A DNA stretch of 64,000 nucleotides from Acetobacter malorum (GTDB taxonomy: Bacteria > Pseudomonadota > Alphaproteobacteria > Acetobacterales > Acetobacteraceae), in assembly GCF_001580615.1 (NCBI RefSeq), contig NZ_LHZC01000056.1, positions 124,001-188,000 on the forward strand, given 5' to 3'. Under the pieces are notes generated by a model. It saw only the letters and a program-made list of their open reading frames with translations. It made no database searches and was not told where the DNA came from. The position numbers and the translations under genes were made by a program. Shown here in pieces: positions 42,644-51,612 of this stretch. Positions within the stretch are counted from its first letter, which is position 1. Each line of letters opens with the position of its first letter.

Positions 42644-44416
42644 TCAGGAGACCAGCAGGCGTTTCCGCGTGATCTTGCCGGACACAGTGGTCGGTAACTG
42701 CTGGACGAAACGGACTTCTTTAAGACCAATCCACCGGCCAAGCACGTTATTAACCTGCCGAATAATCTCCTCGGACGAAGGTGCACATTCCCTCCCGGGG
42801 TTAACCACCACATAGGCAACAGGCCGTTGCCCCCGCAATGCGTCGGGGGCCGCGACCACTGCACAGGCATAAACCGCAGGATGGGAGGCAATGATTTTTT
42901 CAATCTGAACGCCCGAAATCCGCCGCCCTGCAACCTTGATGACATCATCAGAACGCCCGAGCATATGCACAGCGCGCATCGGGTCGATCATGCCTTCATC
43001 GAAGGTGCGGTAATACCTGCCCGTTTCATCAAGATAGGCCGTGGGAACATGTACCTCCCTCTCCTTCCATACCCCTGCCAGACAGCCGGGTGGTAGCGGC
43101 AGGGAAAGGACAATCTCGCCGCACTGTTCACCCGGCACCGATGGCACGATAACCGGGTGAAATCCCGGCGCAGGCCGCCCGATGTCATTCATGAGCGAGA
43201 CTGGTTCACACTCAGGCAGACCAAAGAAATGGGCAGTAATGCTCCACCCGGTTTCCGTCTGCCACCAGTGGTTGACCACAGGCTTGCGAAAATAGGATCG
43301 TGCCCAGCCCAGCAAGGTTGGGTCCACATATTCGCCGGCTACGAAAATGCGTGCCAACGCGGGCAAAACGGGTTCAGGCTGGTTACGGCTTTCCTGCCGC
43401 ATAAGGCGCATCTGGGTTGGGGTGGTAAACAGGCACGTCACCTCGTGCTCATGGCAGAGCTTACGAATAGCGGAAGCGGATGCACCTCCTTCCACAAGCA
43501 CGCTGGTGCAGCCGCTTATCAACGGCGCATAGACCCCATAGGAATGGCCAACAACCCAGCCCAGATCCGATGTGGTGAAAAAGGTCTCACCGGGTTTACA
43601 GCCGTAAATTAGCTCCATGGACAGGGCGAGTGCGACGGCATGACCGCCATTGTCCCGCACAATGCCTTTCGCACTCCCCGTGGTCCCGGATGTATGCAGA
43701 ATATATAAGGGATCTTCGGAACGCAGCATGACCGGATCAACGGGCACAGACTGTTCCAGCACATGGAAATCGTGGTCCCTTTCAGGAAGAAGCGAGGCCG
43801 GACAGGCATCGCGCTGCACAATCACGCAGGCCTGCGGTCTGTGCTTTGCTTCAGTAAGCGCCTCATTCAGGACAGGCTCTGACGCAATGACTGTCTGTCC
43901 CTGAAAACTGCAACTGGCGATGATAACGACTTTCGGGGCCACGTCATCAATCCGTCTCGCCAGCTCAGGCCCGGCATACCCAGCAAAAACCACGACATGC
44001 ACAGCACCAATCCGGGCACAGGCCAGCATGGCGATGGCGGTCTCCAGCATGGTTGGCATGGCGATCAGAACGCGATCACCCTGCTCTACCCCCAGCGACC
44101 GTAAGCCACCGGCAAACCCGGCCACCCTGCCCTGTAGTTCCCTGTAGGTTACACTCTGACATTCCCTGGTCGCGCAGGAATGCCAGATTAATGCCGCCTG
44201 CGCGCCACGCCCGTTTTCAACATGCCTGTCCACAGCATTATAGCAGGTGTTAAGCGTGGCATCAGGAAACCAGTCATGCCAACCATCCGCCCGTGTTCTG
44301 CATGCGGCCACTGGCGGCTTCTTCCATGTCACACGCTGTGCCGCATCCAGCCAGAAGGCCTCGGGCTGGTTTGTCGCAGCCTCATACAACGCGTCATAAG
44401 TCGTCCACGGAAGCAT
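42644..44416 (-). CDS. Acyl-CoA synthetase (acetyl/propionyl-CoA ligase family), last gene of Nit1C operon
   Basis: A 590-aa AMP-forming acyl-CoA synthetase. The N-terminal ACAS cap contains 'WHDWFPDATLNTCYNAVDRH' (about 45-64). The ATP loop reads 'YILHTSGTTGSAKGIVRDNG' (about 243-262). The adenylate site has 'NHWWQTETGWSI' (about 385), the hinge is in 'GRSDDVIKVAGRRISG' (about 490), and the catalytic Lys is in 'TVSGKITRK' near the C-terminus. It belongs with PrpE-like short-chain ligases. The ATG at 44416 has GGAGG eight bases upstream and lies just after the flavoprotein stop. An acyl-CoA ligase is not part of the core Nit1C set, so its place here is notable. Confidence 0.88.
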   Translation of the reverse strand: MLPWTTYDALYEAATNQPEAFWLDAAQRVTWKKPPVAACRTRADGWHDWFPDATLNTCYNAVDRHVENGRGAQAALIWHSCATRECQSVTYRELQGRVAGFAGGLRSLGVEQGDRVLIAMPTMLETAIAMLACARIGAVHVVVFAGYAGPELARRIDDVAPKVVIIASCSFQGQTVIASEPVLNEALTEAKHRPQACVIVQRDACPASLLPERDHDFHVLEQSVPVDPVMLRSEDPLYILHTSGTTGSAKGIVRDNGGHAVALALSMELIYGCKPGETFFTTSDLGWVVGHSYGVYAPLISGCTSVLVEGGASASAIRKLCHEHEVTCLFTTPTQMRLMRQESRNQPEPVLPALARIFVAGEYVDPTLLGWARSYFRKPVVNHWWQTETGWSITAHFFGLPECEPVSLMNDIGRPAPGFHPVIVPSVPGEQCGEIVLSLPLPPGCLAGVWKEREVHVPTAYLDETGRYYRTFDEGMIDPMRAVHMLGRSDDVIKVAGRRISGVQIEKIIASHPAVYACAVVAAPDALRGQRPVAYVVVNPGRECAPSSEEIIRQVNNVLGRWIGLKEVRFVQQLPTTVSGKITRKRLLVS

Positions 44417-44431
44417 GGCGCTTACCTCCAT

Positions 44432-45679
44432 TCAGGCTACTGGCACGTCTTTGCCGGTGATCTGGCTTGCCAGCCACGCAGCATCACGCGAGACACCGGA
44501 AAAGCGCCCGGACCCCCATGTGTGCAACCAGGGCAGGCCAAGGAAATAGAAGCCCGGCGCATCCGTCACACCCCGATGCCAGACTGGCTTATTGGCCCCA
44601 TTGAAAACCGGCACATCGATCCAGCGATAATTCGGGCGGAAGCCGATGCACCAGACGATTGATGTAATTCCGGCAGCCTTCAGGTCCAGCGGAGTATTGC
44701 TCCCATCGGGCTCCCACACGGGCACATAGGGGGATTCCGTCGGAGCCGTGATCCCTTCACGGGCGATGTAGGCGTCAATGGATTTCTTAATGTCAGCATT
44801 TGTCTTGTCTGCATCATCAAGGTTCTCTTTGAGGTCCGGCCTGAATTCCGCCACCTCATCCCGGATTGTCTCCAGCGTGCCGTGCAGGCTTACCCCATCC
44901 TTTGCAAAAAGGCGCAAATCAAGATCATGGCCGCCGTTGCGGCCCGTGACGTAATGATTGGTCTTGTCTCGGGCACCATCACGCAGCGGGTGATTATCTA
45001 CCGTAAGATCGTAAAAACGCATGTCTGCAAGCCAGTCCACTACATCACGGCCGCGATAAAAGCGCGAAACACGCGGGGCTGAACCAACGCAGAGATGGAC
45101 TTTACGTTTTTCAAGAAACAGATCCTCGACAATCTGCGCGCCTGACTGACCGCTCCCTACGACCAGAACAGCTCCCTCCGGTAACTGGTCTGCATTACGG
45201 TAATCCTGCGAGTGCACCTGTAGGATTGAGGCATCAATGGCACTCGCATAGCCGGGGATTACGGCATCCTGATACGCGCCTGATGCGATAACCACATGCT
45301 GGGCATGCCAAACGTCACCGTTCGCCACCACACGGTAGCCCCCAGCTTCATGGCGCGTAATGGACGTGACAGCCGTGTACTCACGCAGAGGCGGTTTAAA
45401 GGAGTTAACAAAGCCTTTGACGTAGTCGATAATTTCCTGCTTCACCATGAAGCCATGCGGGTCAGTCCCTGTGTAAGGATGACCGGGAAGCGCGCACTGC
45501 CAGTTTGGTGTCACGAGACAGAAATTGTCCCAGCGTTCATCATCCCATGAATGGCATGCGGTCTTTGCCTCAAAGACGAAGTGCTCCACCTTCTCGCGGC
45601 AGAGATACCAGCTCATCGACAGGCCGGCCTGTCCGCCCCCTACGATAATGACGGGGATGCTTTTTTCGTTCTGTGTCAT
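44432..45679 (-). CDS. MSMEG_0569-family flavin-dependent oxidoreductase (Nit1C)
   Basis: A 415-aa flavoprotein monooxygenase. The FAD motif 'VIIVGGGQAGLSMSWYLCRE' is at about residues 9-28, a second dinucleotide motif 'GAVLVVGSGQSGAQIVEDLF' is near 165, and 'SIVWCIGFRPNYRWI' is near 345. This subfamily (MSMEG_0569) is known almost only from Nit1C clusters. The ATG at 45679 is used; the frame extends to 45829 inside the MSMEG_0570-type gene, but the FAD motif position favours the shorter form. It lies 16 bases after the MSMEG_0570-type stop, ahead of the acyl-CoA ligase gene. Confidence 0.9.
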   Translation of the reverse strand: MTQNEKSIPVIIVGGGQAGLSMSWYLCREKVEHFVFEAKTACHSWDDERWDNFCLVTPNWQCALPGHPYTGTDPHGFMVKQEIIDYVKGFVNSFKPPLREYTAVTSITRHEAGGYRVVANGDVWHAQHVVIASGAYQDAVIPGYASAIDASILQVHSQDYRNADQLPEGAVLVVGSGQSGAQIVEDLFLEKRKVHLCVGSAPRVSRFYRGRDVVDWLADMRFYDLTVDNHPLRDGARDKTNHYVTGRNGGHDLDLRLFAKDGVSLHGTLETIRDEVAEFRPDLKENLDDADKTNADIKKSIDAYIAREGITAPTESPYVPVWEPDGSNTPLDLKAAGITSIVWCIGFRPNYRWIDVPVFNGANKPVWHRGVTDAPGFYFLGLPWLHTWGSGRFSGVSRDAAWLASQITGKDVPVA

Positions 45680-45695
45680 GGTCGTTCTTTTCGTC

Positions 45696-45983
45696 TCAGG
45701 ATCTGAAAGACAGGACGCGCACCTGCGCATCGGGATGTGTGAGGAACGGAACACTGGCCTGCCGGATGGCTCGAAGCTGGCCAAGGGCACGGCTGCACGG
45801 AAAGCCGTAACGTGCACGCACCCGCTCACTGGCTTGCGTCAGGGCCGTGTCGGCCTTTTCAAGAAACTCCCGGACCGGATAATCCTGGCCGGGCGAGAAG
45901 TAGTCTTGAATGACCAGAGAGGGAGAGTAACAATCCGCCTCCGTCCCATCGGGCCAGCGCACACGAAAAGTCATTTCGGGCAT
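45696..45983 (-). CDS. MSMEG_0570-family small protein, Nit1C-associated
   Basis: A 95-aa protein with the family pattern 'MTFRVRWPDGTEADCYSPSL' followed by 'VIQDYFSPGQDYPVREFLEK' and a helical C-terminal half. It is called a nitrogen starvation response protein in databases, but its biochemical role is unknown. The start overlaps the glycosyltransferase stop by 13 bases; a second ATG at 45974 would give a four-base ATGA overlap. CGGAG ten bases before the first ATG favours the longer form. Confidence 0.88.
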   Translation of the reverse strand: MPEMTFRVRWPDGTEADCYSPSLVIQDYFSPGQDYPVREFLEKADTALTQASERVRARYGFPCSRALGQLRAIRQASVPFLTHPDAQVRVLSFRS

Positions 45984-47149
45984 GGTGAGAACGCTCCGGA
46001 ATTATGGATATTGGCACGTGGCAGGGCAGCCAGACGCCGGTATGCTGGGAGATGCCGACTGGCCACGCTGCGCCAGTCGAAACGGCGCGCCGTTGCGGGG
46101 CCGCTGACCTGAAAGCGGTCGCGGCTTTGGACGCTGAGGGCGTCACGCAACGTCTGAAGCAGAGTGTTGGGATCATCCGGACGGCACCACAGCGCATCCG
46201 CTTCCGAAAGATGCTCGGTGAAGGGCGCAATCTCCGGCACCACAACAGGCGTGCCGCAGGCCAGAGCCTCCAACGGGCACAGACCGAACCCTTCCGTTGC
46301 GGACGGATAGGCCAGCACGGCCGCCTGCCGGTAGAAGGACGGCATGTCTTCATCCGCAACAGGCCCGGTCACGGTGACATGGTCGCCTTCCCCGCTTTTG
46401 CGCAGACGTGCCGTAAACTGAGTGCGGTAGGACGAATGATCCAGCAGTGAAGCACCGCCCACCACAACCAGATGCACGTCAGGCTGCTCCTGGCGCAGGG
46501 CCAGAAAGGCTTCCAGCAGATGCAGCGTATTCTTGCGGCGCTCAATCCCGCCTACAGCCAGAACCAAGCGGCGTTCGGCAGGCAGATGATACCGCGCCCG
46601 CAGTGACGCATCCTGCATGGCTGGCACGGGCGAAAAGCGCACAGGATCGACCCCATTGCCCACAACAGGAGCTTCGCGCCGATAGTCGTCGCGCAGGGTG
46701 CGTTCCCACAGCGCACTGACCGTGAACAGTTCAGTCGCGCCTATAAATCCCCGCTCCTGCCGTGCTGCCAAAACAGGATGGGGAAAATGATCGAGATGGT
46801 GGATGGTGCGGGCAAAACCCGCTATCCGCCCCTCTTCCCTCAGATCAGCCAGCGCATTGGCGCTAAGCGGATCCTGCGCATGCAGCACATCAAAGTGCTC
46901 TCCACGCAGGGCCTCCCGGATCTCACCAATGCGGCGTTCCACCAGCGTCGGCAGGTCCTGTTCGGGTACAGCGGGGATGCAACGGGTGCCGCAACGCGGC
47001 GTGCGGAAAAAGCCGTTCCCTGTTGTGTCTGGCGCAATCAGGGTGGCAGCGTGCCCAGCGTCGCACAGGGCTTCCGCCAGCGCCATACCATGCACCACGC
47101 CGCCGCGCGGGTTGGTGGAATGCGTCAGGATGCCGATGGAGAGCGTCAT
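45971..47149 (-). CDS. MSMEG_0565-family glycosyltransferase (GT4), Nit1C-associated
   Basis: A 392-aa GT-B glycosyltransferase. The N-terminus 'MTLSIGILTHSTNPRGGVVH' has the glycine-rich acceptor loop. 'VLAVGGIERRKNTLHLLEAF' near 200 and 'SATEGFGLCPLEALACGTPV' near 295 form the nucleotide-sugar site. The ATG at 47149 overlaps the AIR-synthase-like gene stop (ATGA); the open frame to 47212 lies within that gene. A glycosyltransferase in this cluster implies that the unknown Nit1C product may be glycosylated, or that a sugar is its starting point. Confidence 0.88.
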   Translation of the reverse strand: MTLSIGILTHSTNPRGGVVHGMALAEALCDAGHAATLIAPDTTGNGFFRTPRCGTRCIPAVPEQDLPTLVERRIGEIREALRGEHFDVLHAQDPLSANALADLREEGRIAGFARTIHHLDHFPHPVLAARQERGFIGATELFTVSALWERTLRDDYRREAPVVGNGVDPVRFSPVPAMQDASLRARYHLPAERRLVLAVGGIERRKNTLHLLEAFLALRQEQPDVHLVVVGGASLLDHSSYRTQFTARLRKSGEGDHVTVTGPVADEDMPSFYRQAAVLAYPSATEGFGLCPLEALACGTPVVVPEIAPFTEHLSEADALWCRPDDPNTLLQTLRDALSVQSRDRFQVSGPATARRFDWRSVASRHLPAYRRLAALPRANIHNSGAFSPCPK

Positions 47150-48117
47150 GGCGCTAACCCCATGAGCGGCGTCCTTGCGAGATCCCAGAAGGTTTCCTTC
47201 TCGTCCTCCCATGTAACATCAAGCTGCCGCGTGTCCGTCACCTGACCGATCACAGCCGCAGCAATCCCCCGTCCTTTGAACCGGTCCATAACGGCCGCAG
47301 CATTTTCCGGGTACGCCGTCAGCAAATAGCCATAGCTGGGGAATGCAGACAGCCAGCGCTCCATCGGTGCAGTCTCAGGGCGGGGGATGTCTTCAAGCCG
47401 GATAGTCATGCCCACGCCTGAGCATTCGGCCAGCATAAGAGCAGTCCCCAACAGCCCGGCCATACTAATATCCTTGGCTGCACGGCTCAGACCGTCTTCG
47501 GCAATAGCTGGCAGAAGTTCGATATCTCCGCGCAGGCGCACTGCTTCATCGGTGCCACACAGGGCGGAACTGGCGTCCCAGAACGGATGCGGGTCATGCC
47601 AGCGACCGCGCAGATCGATGGCAGCAATCAGAACCTCACCCGCTCGGGCATCAAAACTGGTCAGCAGATGACGGGCACGACCAAGGATCGCCACAGAGAG
47701 CGAATTATGGGTGCTGCGCATGTTGGTATGTCCGCCAACAACCGGCACCCCATAGGTGTTGGCACCATCATGAAGGCCTGTCAGGATTGATGCCGCAGCT
47801 GCGGACGTGTCACTCCACAGCGCATCAACCACCGCAAGCGGACGACCGCCCATGGCCGCAATATCACTGACATTGACCATCACGCCGCAATACCCGGCAA
47901 ACCACGGCATGGACCGAACAAAGCTGTCCTGAAATCCCTCACTGGCCAGCAGGAGATACCCGTCTCCATCCGGGATCGCAGCGCAGTCATCGCCAAGCCG
48001 GATACCCTCACAGGCATCCTGTCCGAAAATCGCAACGGCTTCAGAAATATCCTGCTTGGCGGCAAGAGCCCGACCGTTGCGGAGCGTATGCAGCAATGTG
48101 GTGAGTTTTCCAGCCAT
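47146..48117 (-). CDS. Sll0787-family AIR synthase-like (PurM-fold) protein, Nit1C
   Basis: A 323-aa PurM/SelD/HypE-fold ATP-dependent enzyme. The glycine- and acidic-rich ATP/Mg site appears as 'IRLGDDCAAIPDGDGYLLLA' (about 39-58) and 'VNVSDIAAMGGRPLAVVDAL' (about 80-99), with 'VVGGHTNMRSTHNSLSVAIL' near 125. PurM-fold enzymes activate amides or thioamides by phosphorylation, which fits chemistry on a nitrile or amide. The start overlaps the GNAT stop as TGATG. The start at 48117 is chosen over an open frame to 48159 for that reason. Confidence 0.9.
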   Translation of the reverse strand: MAGKLTTLLHTLRNGRALAAKQDISEAVAIFGQDACEGIRLGDDCAAIPDGDGYLLLASEGFQDSFVRSMPWFAGYCGVMVNVSDIAAMGGRPLAVVDALWSDTSAAAASILTGLHDGANTYGVPVVGGHTNMRSTHNSLSVAILGRARHLLTSFDARAGEVLIAAIDLRGRWHDPHPFWDASSALCGTDEAVRLRGDIELLPAIAEDGLSRAAKDISMAGLLGTALMLAECSGVGMTIRLEDIPRPETAPMERWLSAFPSYGYLLTAYPENAAAVMDRFKGRGIAAAVIGQVTDTRQLDVTWEDEKETFWDLARTPLMGLAP

Positions 48118-48680
48118 CACGCCACCTGCCGTGTGCGTGGCTGCGGACGCAGCAACCATGTCTGATCCTGCCCATGTGCCGGATAACGCGAGAGGTCAGC
48201 CTGCATGTCATGATGTGGCAGGCCGTGCAGGGTTATTGTGCCAAAGCTTTTCCAGTGTAAGCGGCGGAAAAACAACACATTCTGTTCCTGCACCTGCGCC
48301 AGAAACCGCGTCGCCCCAAGACCGTGCGCCGTGCTAACCGCCATGCGGATGAGTTCCGCGCCGATCCGCCCCAGCTTGCGATGCTCGGCATGGACAGCCA
48401 GACGAGAGCCTCGCCAGACACCGGGTTCAGCTTCATGGATGCGCACCGCGCCCACAACCCTGTCCGGCATCCCCGCCATGCAGCAGGCCGCGATGATGGG
48501 AATGGCAACGTCGTCAATCGCATCACGGTCATCTTCTGCAAAAAGATGCTGTTCAGTACAGAACACTTCGCGGCGCAACGCATGGTAGCCAGCCCGTTCC
48601 CACGGTGTGCGCGCAAGGCGCACGACATATTCCGTAGGGATGAACGGCCGGTCTTCCACGCCTTCTAGTATCGTGCTCAT
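48117..48680 (-). CDS. MSMEG_0567/Sll0786-family GNAT N-acetyltransferase, Nit1C
   Basis: A 187-aa GNAT protein. 'VVGAVRIHEAEPGVWRGSRL' covers the strand leading to the acetyl-CoA site, and 'HRKLGRIGAELIRMAVSTAH' is the pantetheine-binding loop and helix (R/Q-x-x-G-x-G/A-like). 'FLAQVQEQNVLFFRRLHW' is the C-terminal part of the fold. The ATG at 48680 overlaps the radical SAM stop (ATGA). The acceptor amine is unknown. Confidence 0.88.
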   Translation of the reverse strand: MSTILEGVEDRPFIPTEYVVRLARTPWERAGYHALRREVFCTEQHLFAEDDRDAIDDVAIPIIAACCMAGMPDRVVGAVRIHEAEPGVWRGSRLAVHAEHRKLGRIGAELIRMAVSTAHGLGATRFLAQVQEQNVLFFRRLHWKSFGTITLHGLPHHDMQADLSRYPAHGQDQTWLLRPQPRTRQVA

Positions 48681-49786
48681 TGTTCGTAAGCCGAAAGGGA
48701 GGAACAGGCTCCACACCGGCCACATCCGGCCCGGATATCGGTGGATTTCATGTTAGCCTCCCGCAGCATCCGCCCTAGCGGTGCCAGCACAGATTTCATG
48801 AAATCGGCTGAAGGTGGGACATGATTTTCCAGCGGTGTGCCGGAGATGGGCACAAACGGCACCACAAAGGGATACACCCCAAGCGCAATCAGCCGCTCGG
48901 CCAGCGCCAGAATGTCCTCGGCGCTGTCTCCAAGGCCCGCCAGAATGTAGGTATTCACCTGCCCCCGCCCGAAAATGGGCACGGCGCTGGCAAACGCGTC
49001 CATATAACGCTCAACGCTGACCGTGGCCTTGCCGGGCATGATCTTCTCACGCACAGCCTGCGTGGCGGCCTCAAGATGCATGCCCAGACTGTCTGCCCCG
49101 GCGTCTCGCAGGCGTTGAAACCAACCATGATCCCGTGGCGGCTCGCACTGAACCTGAAGCGGCAGATCAACCGCCGCCCGAATGGCACGGGCTGATTCCG
49201 CCAGAACGGCAGCCCCCCGATCAATCACATTCGGCGTGCCTGTTGTCAGCACCATGTCGCGCACGCCGTCCAGTTCCACGGCGGCTTTGGCAACTTCGGC
49301 AAGCTGCGCCGGTGTCTTGTAAGCGATTGTCCGATCGGCCTCCAGCGACTGGCCGATGGCACAGAACTGACAGGACGTCCGCCGGTCCGCATAGCGGATG
49401 CAGGTCTGGTGCACCGTGGTGGCCAGCGTATCCCGGCCATGCAACAAGGCAATTTTCCAGTAGGGAATACCGTCCGCAGTGCTCAGCCCATAAAAGCGCG
49501 GGGCAGCCGGAAAATGGATCGTGCCCAGTGTTTGCCCGTCCCGCTCCAGCGTGCTGGCTCCATTCCGATCCGGCGGACTTGCCTGAAACGGAGACCGACG
49601 CGCCCCGGATGTATAGACAGGAACCATGACGGTCTGGCCCGCGATGGTGATTGTCTTGTGATCAGAAGGGCCAGCCCCGCCTTTACGGGAAATCCCGCCA
49701 CTTTCCGTGCCAATCTGCAACCCGAACGACTGGAGATCGGTAACAAGCTTGCGGCCGGAAAGCGTGCCGAGTGTGGGAACAGTCAT
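48677..49786 (-). CDS. MSMEG_0568-family radical SAM protein, Nit1C
   Basis: A 369-aa radical SAM enzyme of the biotin-synthase-like group. The three Cys expected to hold the 4Fe-4S/SAM cluster are C129, C139 and C142 ([15 protein letters not shown]), a CX9CX2C spacing and not the usual CX3CX2C. Three more Cys near the end (C355, C358, C361 in [10 protein letters not shown]) could bind a second cluster. '[15 protein letters not shown]' and '[15 protein letters not shown]' are TIM-barrel strands. Its start overlaps the nitrilase stop (ATGA). The substrate is unknown. Confidence 0.9.
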   Translation of the reverse strand: MTVPTLGTLSGRKLVTDLQSFGLQIGTESGGISRKGGAGPSDHKTITIAGQTVMVPVYTSGARRSPFQASPPDRNGASTLERDGQTLGTIHFPAAPRFYGLSTADGIPYWKIALLHGRDTLATTVHQTCIRYADRRTSCQFCAIGQSLEADRTIAYKTPAQLAEVAKAAVELDGVRDMVLTTGTPNVIDRGAAVLAESARAIRAAVDLPLQVQCEPPRDHGWFQRLRDAGADSLGMHLEAATQAVREKIMPGKATVSVERYMDAFASAVPIFGRGQVNTYILAGLGDSAEDILALAERLIALGVYPFVVPFVPISGTPLENHVPPSADFMKSVLAPLGRMLREANMKSTDIRAGCGRCGACSSLSAYEQ

Positions 49787-50766
49787 GGCGTAGCCTCATT
49801 TCCAGACAGTGCTACCGGAGTATCCACCCCCTGCTCGCCGACATAGTGAACAGTCGGAGCCGGTCGCCGGTCCTGCAACAGGCTGAGCAATTCAGGCCGT
49901 GCGTAATGCCCTACGGAATCCATCATCCGCTTGCGCTTGGTGATGAGCGCAAAGTCGAGATCGGCAATCACCATTCCCTCACCTTCCGTCAGGGGCGTGC
50001 CAAGCAGCTTGCCTTCTGGTGAAACAATGGCCGTAAAACAGCCACCTCGCAGCGGCCCTTCCAGTGCGGGATCCCGCGCAATGTCCCTGATCTGATCTTC
50101 CGTCAGCCAGCCCGTTGCATTCACAACAAAACAACCGGATTCCAGTGCGTGATGCCGGATGGTCACTTCCATCTGATCAGCAAAAATCTGGCCGACCAGT
50201 GAGCCGGGAAACTGAGCGCAGTGAATTTCTTCATGCTGGGTCATCAGCGCGTAGCGGGCGAGCGGGTTGTAGTGCTCCCAGCAGGCGAGCGCCCCAATGC
50301 GGCCCGCAGCACTCTCCACCACTTTTAGTCCTGACCCGTCGCCCTGCCCCCAGACCATGCGCTCATGGTAGGTTGGCGTGATTTTGCGGCGTTTGAACAG
50401 GATTTCTCCCGTGGCATCAAAAATAATCTGCGTGTTGTAGAGTGTGCCGAAATCCCGTTCATTCACGCCCAGCACCACGACCATGCCGGTCTGGCGCGCG
50501 GCCTCCGCCACCATGTCCGTCACCGGACCGGGGATAATCACAGCGCGTTCGTAGAGTTCCAGATGCTCTGCGCCAAAGCGGAAAGCAGGCTGGATAAACG
50601 AGAAATAAGGATAATAAGGCACAAAGGTTTCGGGAAAGACCGCAAGCGCGACACCTTTTTCGGCGGCATCGCGGATGGCCTGACAGACTTTCCGGGCAGT
50701 CCCCAGACCGTCGTCACCAAGGACTGGGCTGATCTGGATAGCTGCGGCGCGAACGATACGGGGCAT
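49783..50766 (-). CDS. Nitrilase, Nit6803/Nit1 type
   Basis: A 327-aa nitrilase-superfamily enzyme with the full catalytic triad: Glu46 (VFPETF), Lys128 (RRKITPT) and Cys162 ([10 protein letters not shown]). '[15 protein letters not shown]' is typical of true nitrilases (branch 1), which hydrolyse R-CN to acid and ammonia. The length is close to Nit6803 of Synechocystis. It is the second gene of the Nit1C operon, 24 bases after the MSMEG_0572-type gene. The natural nitrile is not known; in Pseudomonas fluorescens NCIMB 11764 the cluster is linked to growth on cyanide. Confidence 0.93.
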   Translation of the reverse strand: MPRIVRAAAIQISPVLGDDGLGTARKVCQAIRDAAEKGVALAVFPETFVPYYPYFSFIQPAFRFGAEHLELYERAVIIPGPVTDMVAEAARQTGMVVVLGVNERDFGTLYNTQIIFDATGEILFKRRKITPTYHERMVWGQGDGSGLKVVESAAGRIGALACWEHYNPLARYALMTQHEEIHCAQFPGSLVGQIFADQMEVTIRHHALESGCFVVNATGWLTEDQIRDIARDPALEGPLRGGCFTAIVSPEGKLLGTPLTEGEGMVIADLDFALITKRKRMMDSVGHYARPELLSLLQDRRPAPTVHYVGEQGVDTPVALSGNEATP

Positions 50767-50790
50767 GGCTTGCGGTCCTCCCTTCGGGCT

Positions 50791-51273
50791 TCAGAGAGTC
50801 CAGGTATTGAGGATGAAGGCGTTATCGCGCCGCGCCAGCAGAATGATGTCGAGCACGTCCTGCGGATTGATCGGCGTAATACCGGGGATCAGGTTCTGCT
50901 CGCCGTAGCCATAAAGAGCCTGAAGCGCGAAGCGGCAGGCATAGACTTTTCCGCCTTCTTCAAGGATTTTTGCAATCTGCTTATTGCAGTTCATGTGCCC
51001 CGGAAAAGCCTCGTCACCCAGACGGGGGAAGCCACGCTGCACGCCGAGGGTCACACCCGGACCATACAAAAGAACGGACGTTTCAAAGCCTTTACGAATA
51101 AGGCGCGTGGCTTGAAGCAGGTTTACAAACCCAACAGACCCTTCATTGGCAACGGTATGAAAGGTAATAAGAGCTTTTTCGCCGGGGTTGGCTTTGACGT
51201 CCTCGAAAACCTTGTTTTCATAATTGACGAAGCAATCACCATCTTTATGCGGAGCGTGTTCGATTTTCGGCAT
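50791..51273 (-). CDS. MSMEG_0572/Sll0783-family nitrogen starvation response protein, Nit1C
   Basis: A 160-aa protein. The pattern '[20 protein letters not shown]' and '[20 protein letters not shown]' suggests a DsrE/DsrF-like alpha-beta fold. Conserved Cys residues appear in '[12 protein letters not shown]' (about 93) and '[13 protein letters not shown]' (about 110), as in DsrE-type sulfur carriers. It is the first gene of the Nit1C operon, with GGGAGAG before the ATG. In Synechocystis the homologue Sll0783 is induced by nitrogen starvation and affects polyhydroxybutyrate; its molecular role is unknown. Confidence 0.9.
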   Translation of the reverse strand: MPKIEHAPHKDGDCFVNYENKVFEDVKANPGEKALITFHTVANEGSVGFVNLLQATRLIRKGFETSVLLYGPGVTLGVQRGFPRLGDEAFPGHMNCNKQIAKILEEGGKVYACRFALQALYGYGEQNLIPGITPINPQDVLDIILLARRDNAFILNTWTL

Positions 51274-51612
51274 GGTATCTCTCCCGTGTGCTGCGGTTCC
51301 GGCGAGAAGCCGGGCCTAACCGCGTTACTGAGGCGAACGTGGCACGGGATGAGAGGGGGGCAAAATATTGTATGCTCATCAATAGCAATACAATCAGATC
51401 AAATTACGCCGTAAGGCACCTCTCAATGAGAGCAGTGCCATACAAAAATATGGCCATCACCATACAATGGTGAGTTGTTTCCATAACTCCCTGTTTTAAA
51501 GGGCTTTATTTATCACGCATTCGTGAACTGATGGCCTTTTTGTTTTTCAGAGTGTCCACCAGCCACTCCAGAGAATCAGGGTGCTCCACCGATTTCAGGC
51601 CCCCCAATCCGG
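51274..51612. other. Nit1C promoter region with repeated CATACAAT motif
   Basis: The intergenic stretch upstream of the Nit1C operon. Beyond the CATACAAT copies listed separately, it carries an A/T-rich segment (51355-51420) suited to a promoter. No gene, terminator with T-run or RNA was recognised. The right end borders the stop of the MocR-type regulator gene. Confidence 0.6.
51367..51468. promoter_or_regulatory. Cluster of CATACAAT-type sites, putative MocR-regulator operators
   Basis: Four copies occur within 102 bases: ATTGTATG (51367-51374, minus orientation), AATACAAT (51387-51394), CATACAAA (51439-51446) and CATACAAT (51461-51468). A further CATACAAT is at 53064-53071, just before the MocR-type gene. 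GntR/MocR regulators usually bind short direct repeats of this kind in their own and target promoters. That this regulator binds them is an inference. Confidence 0.6.
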
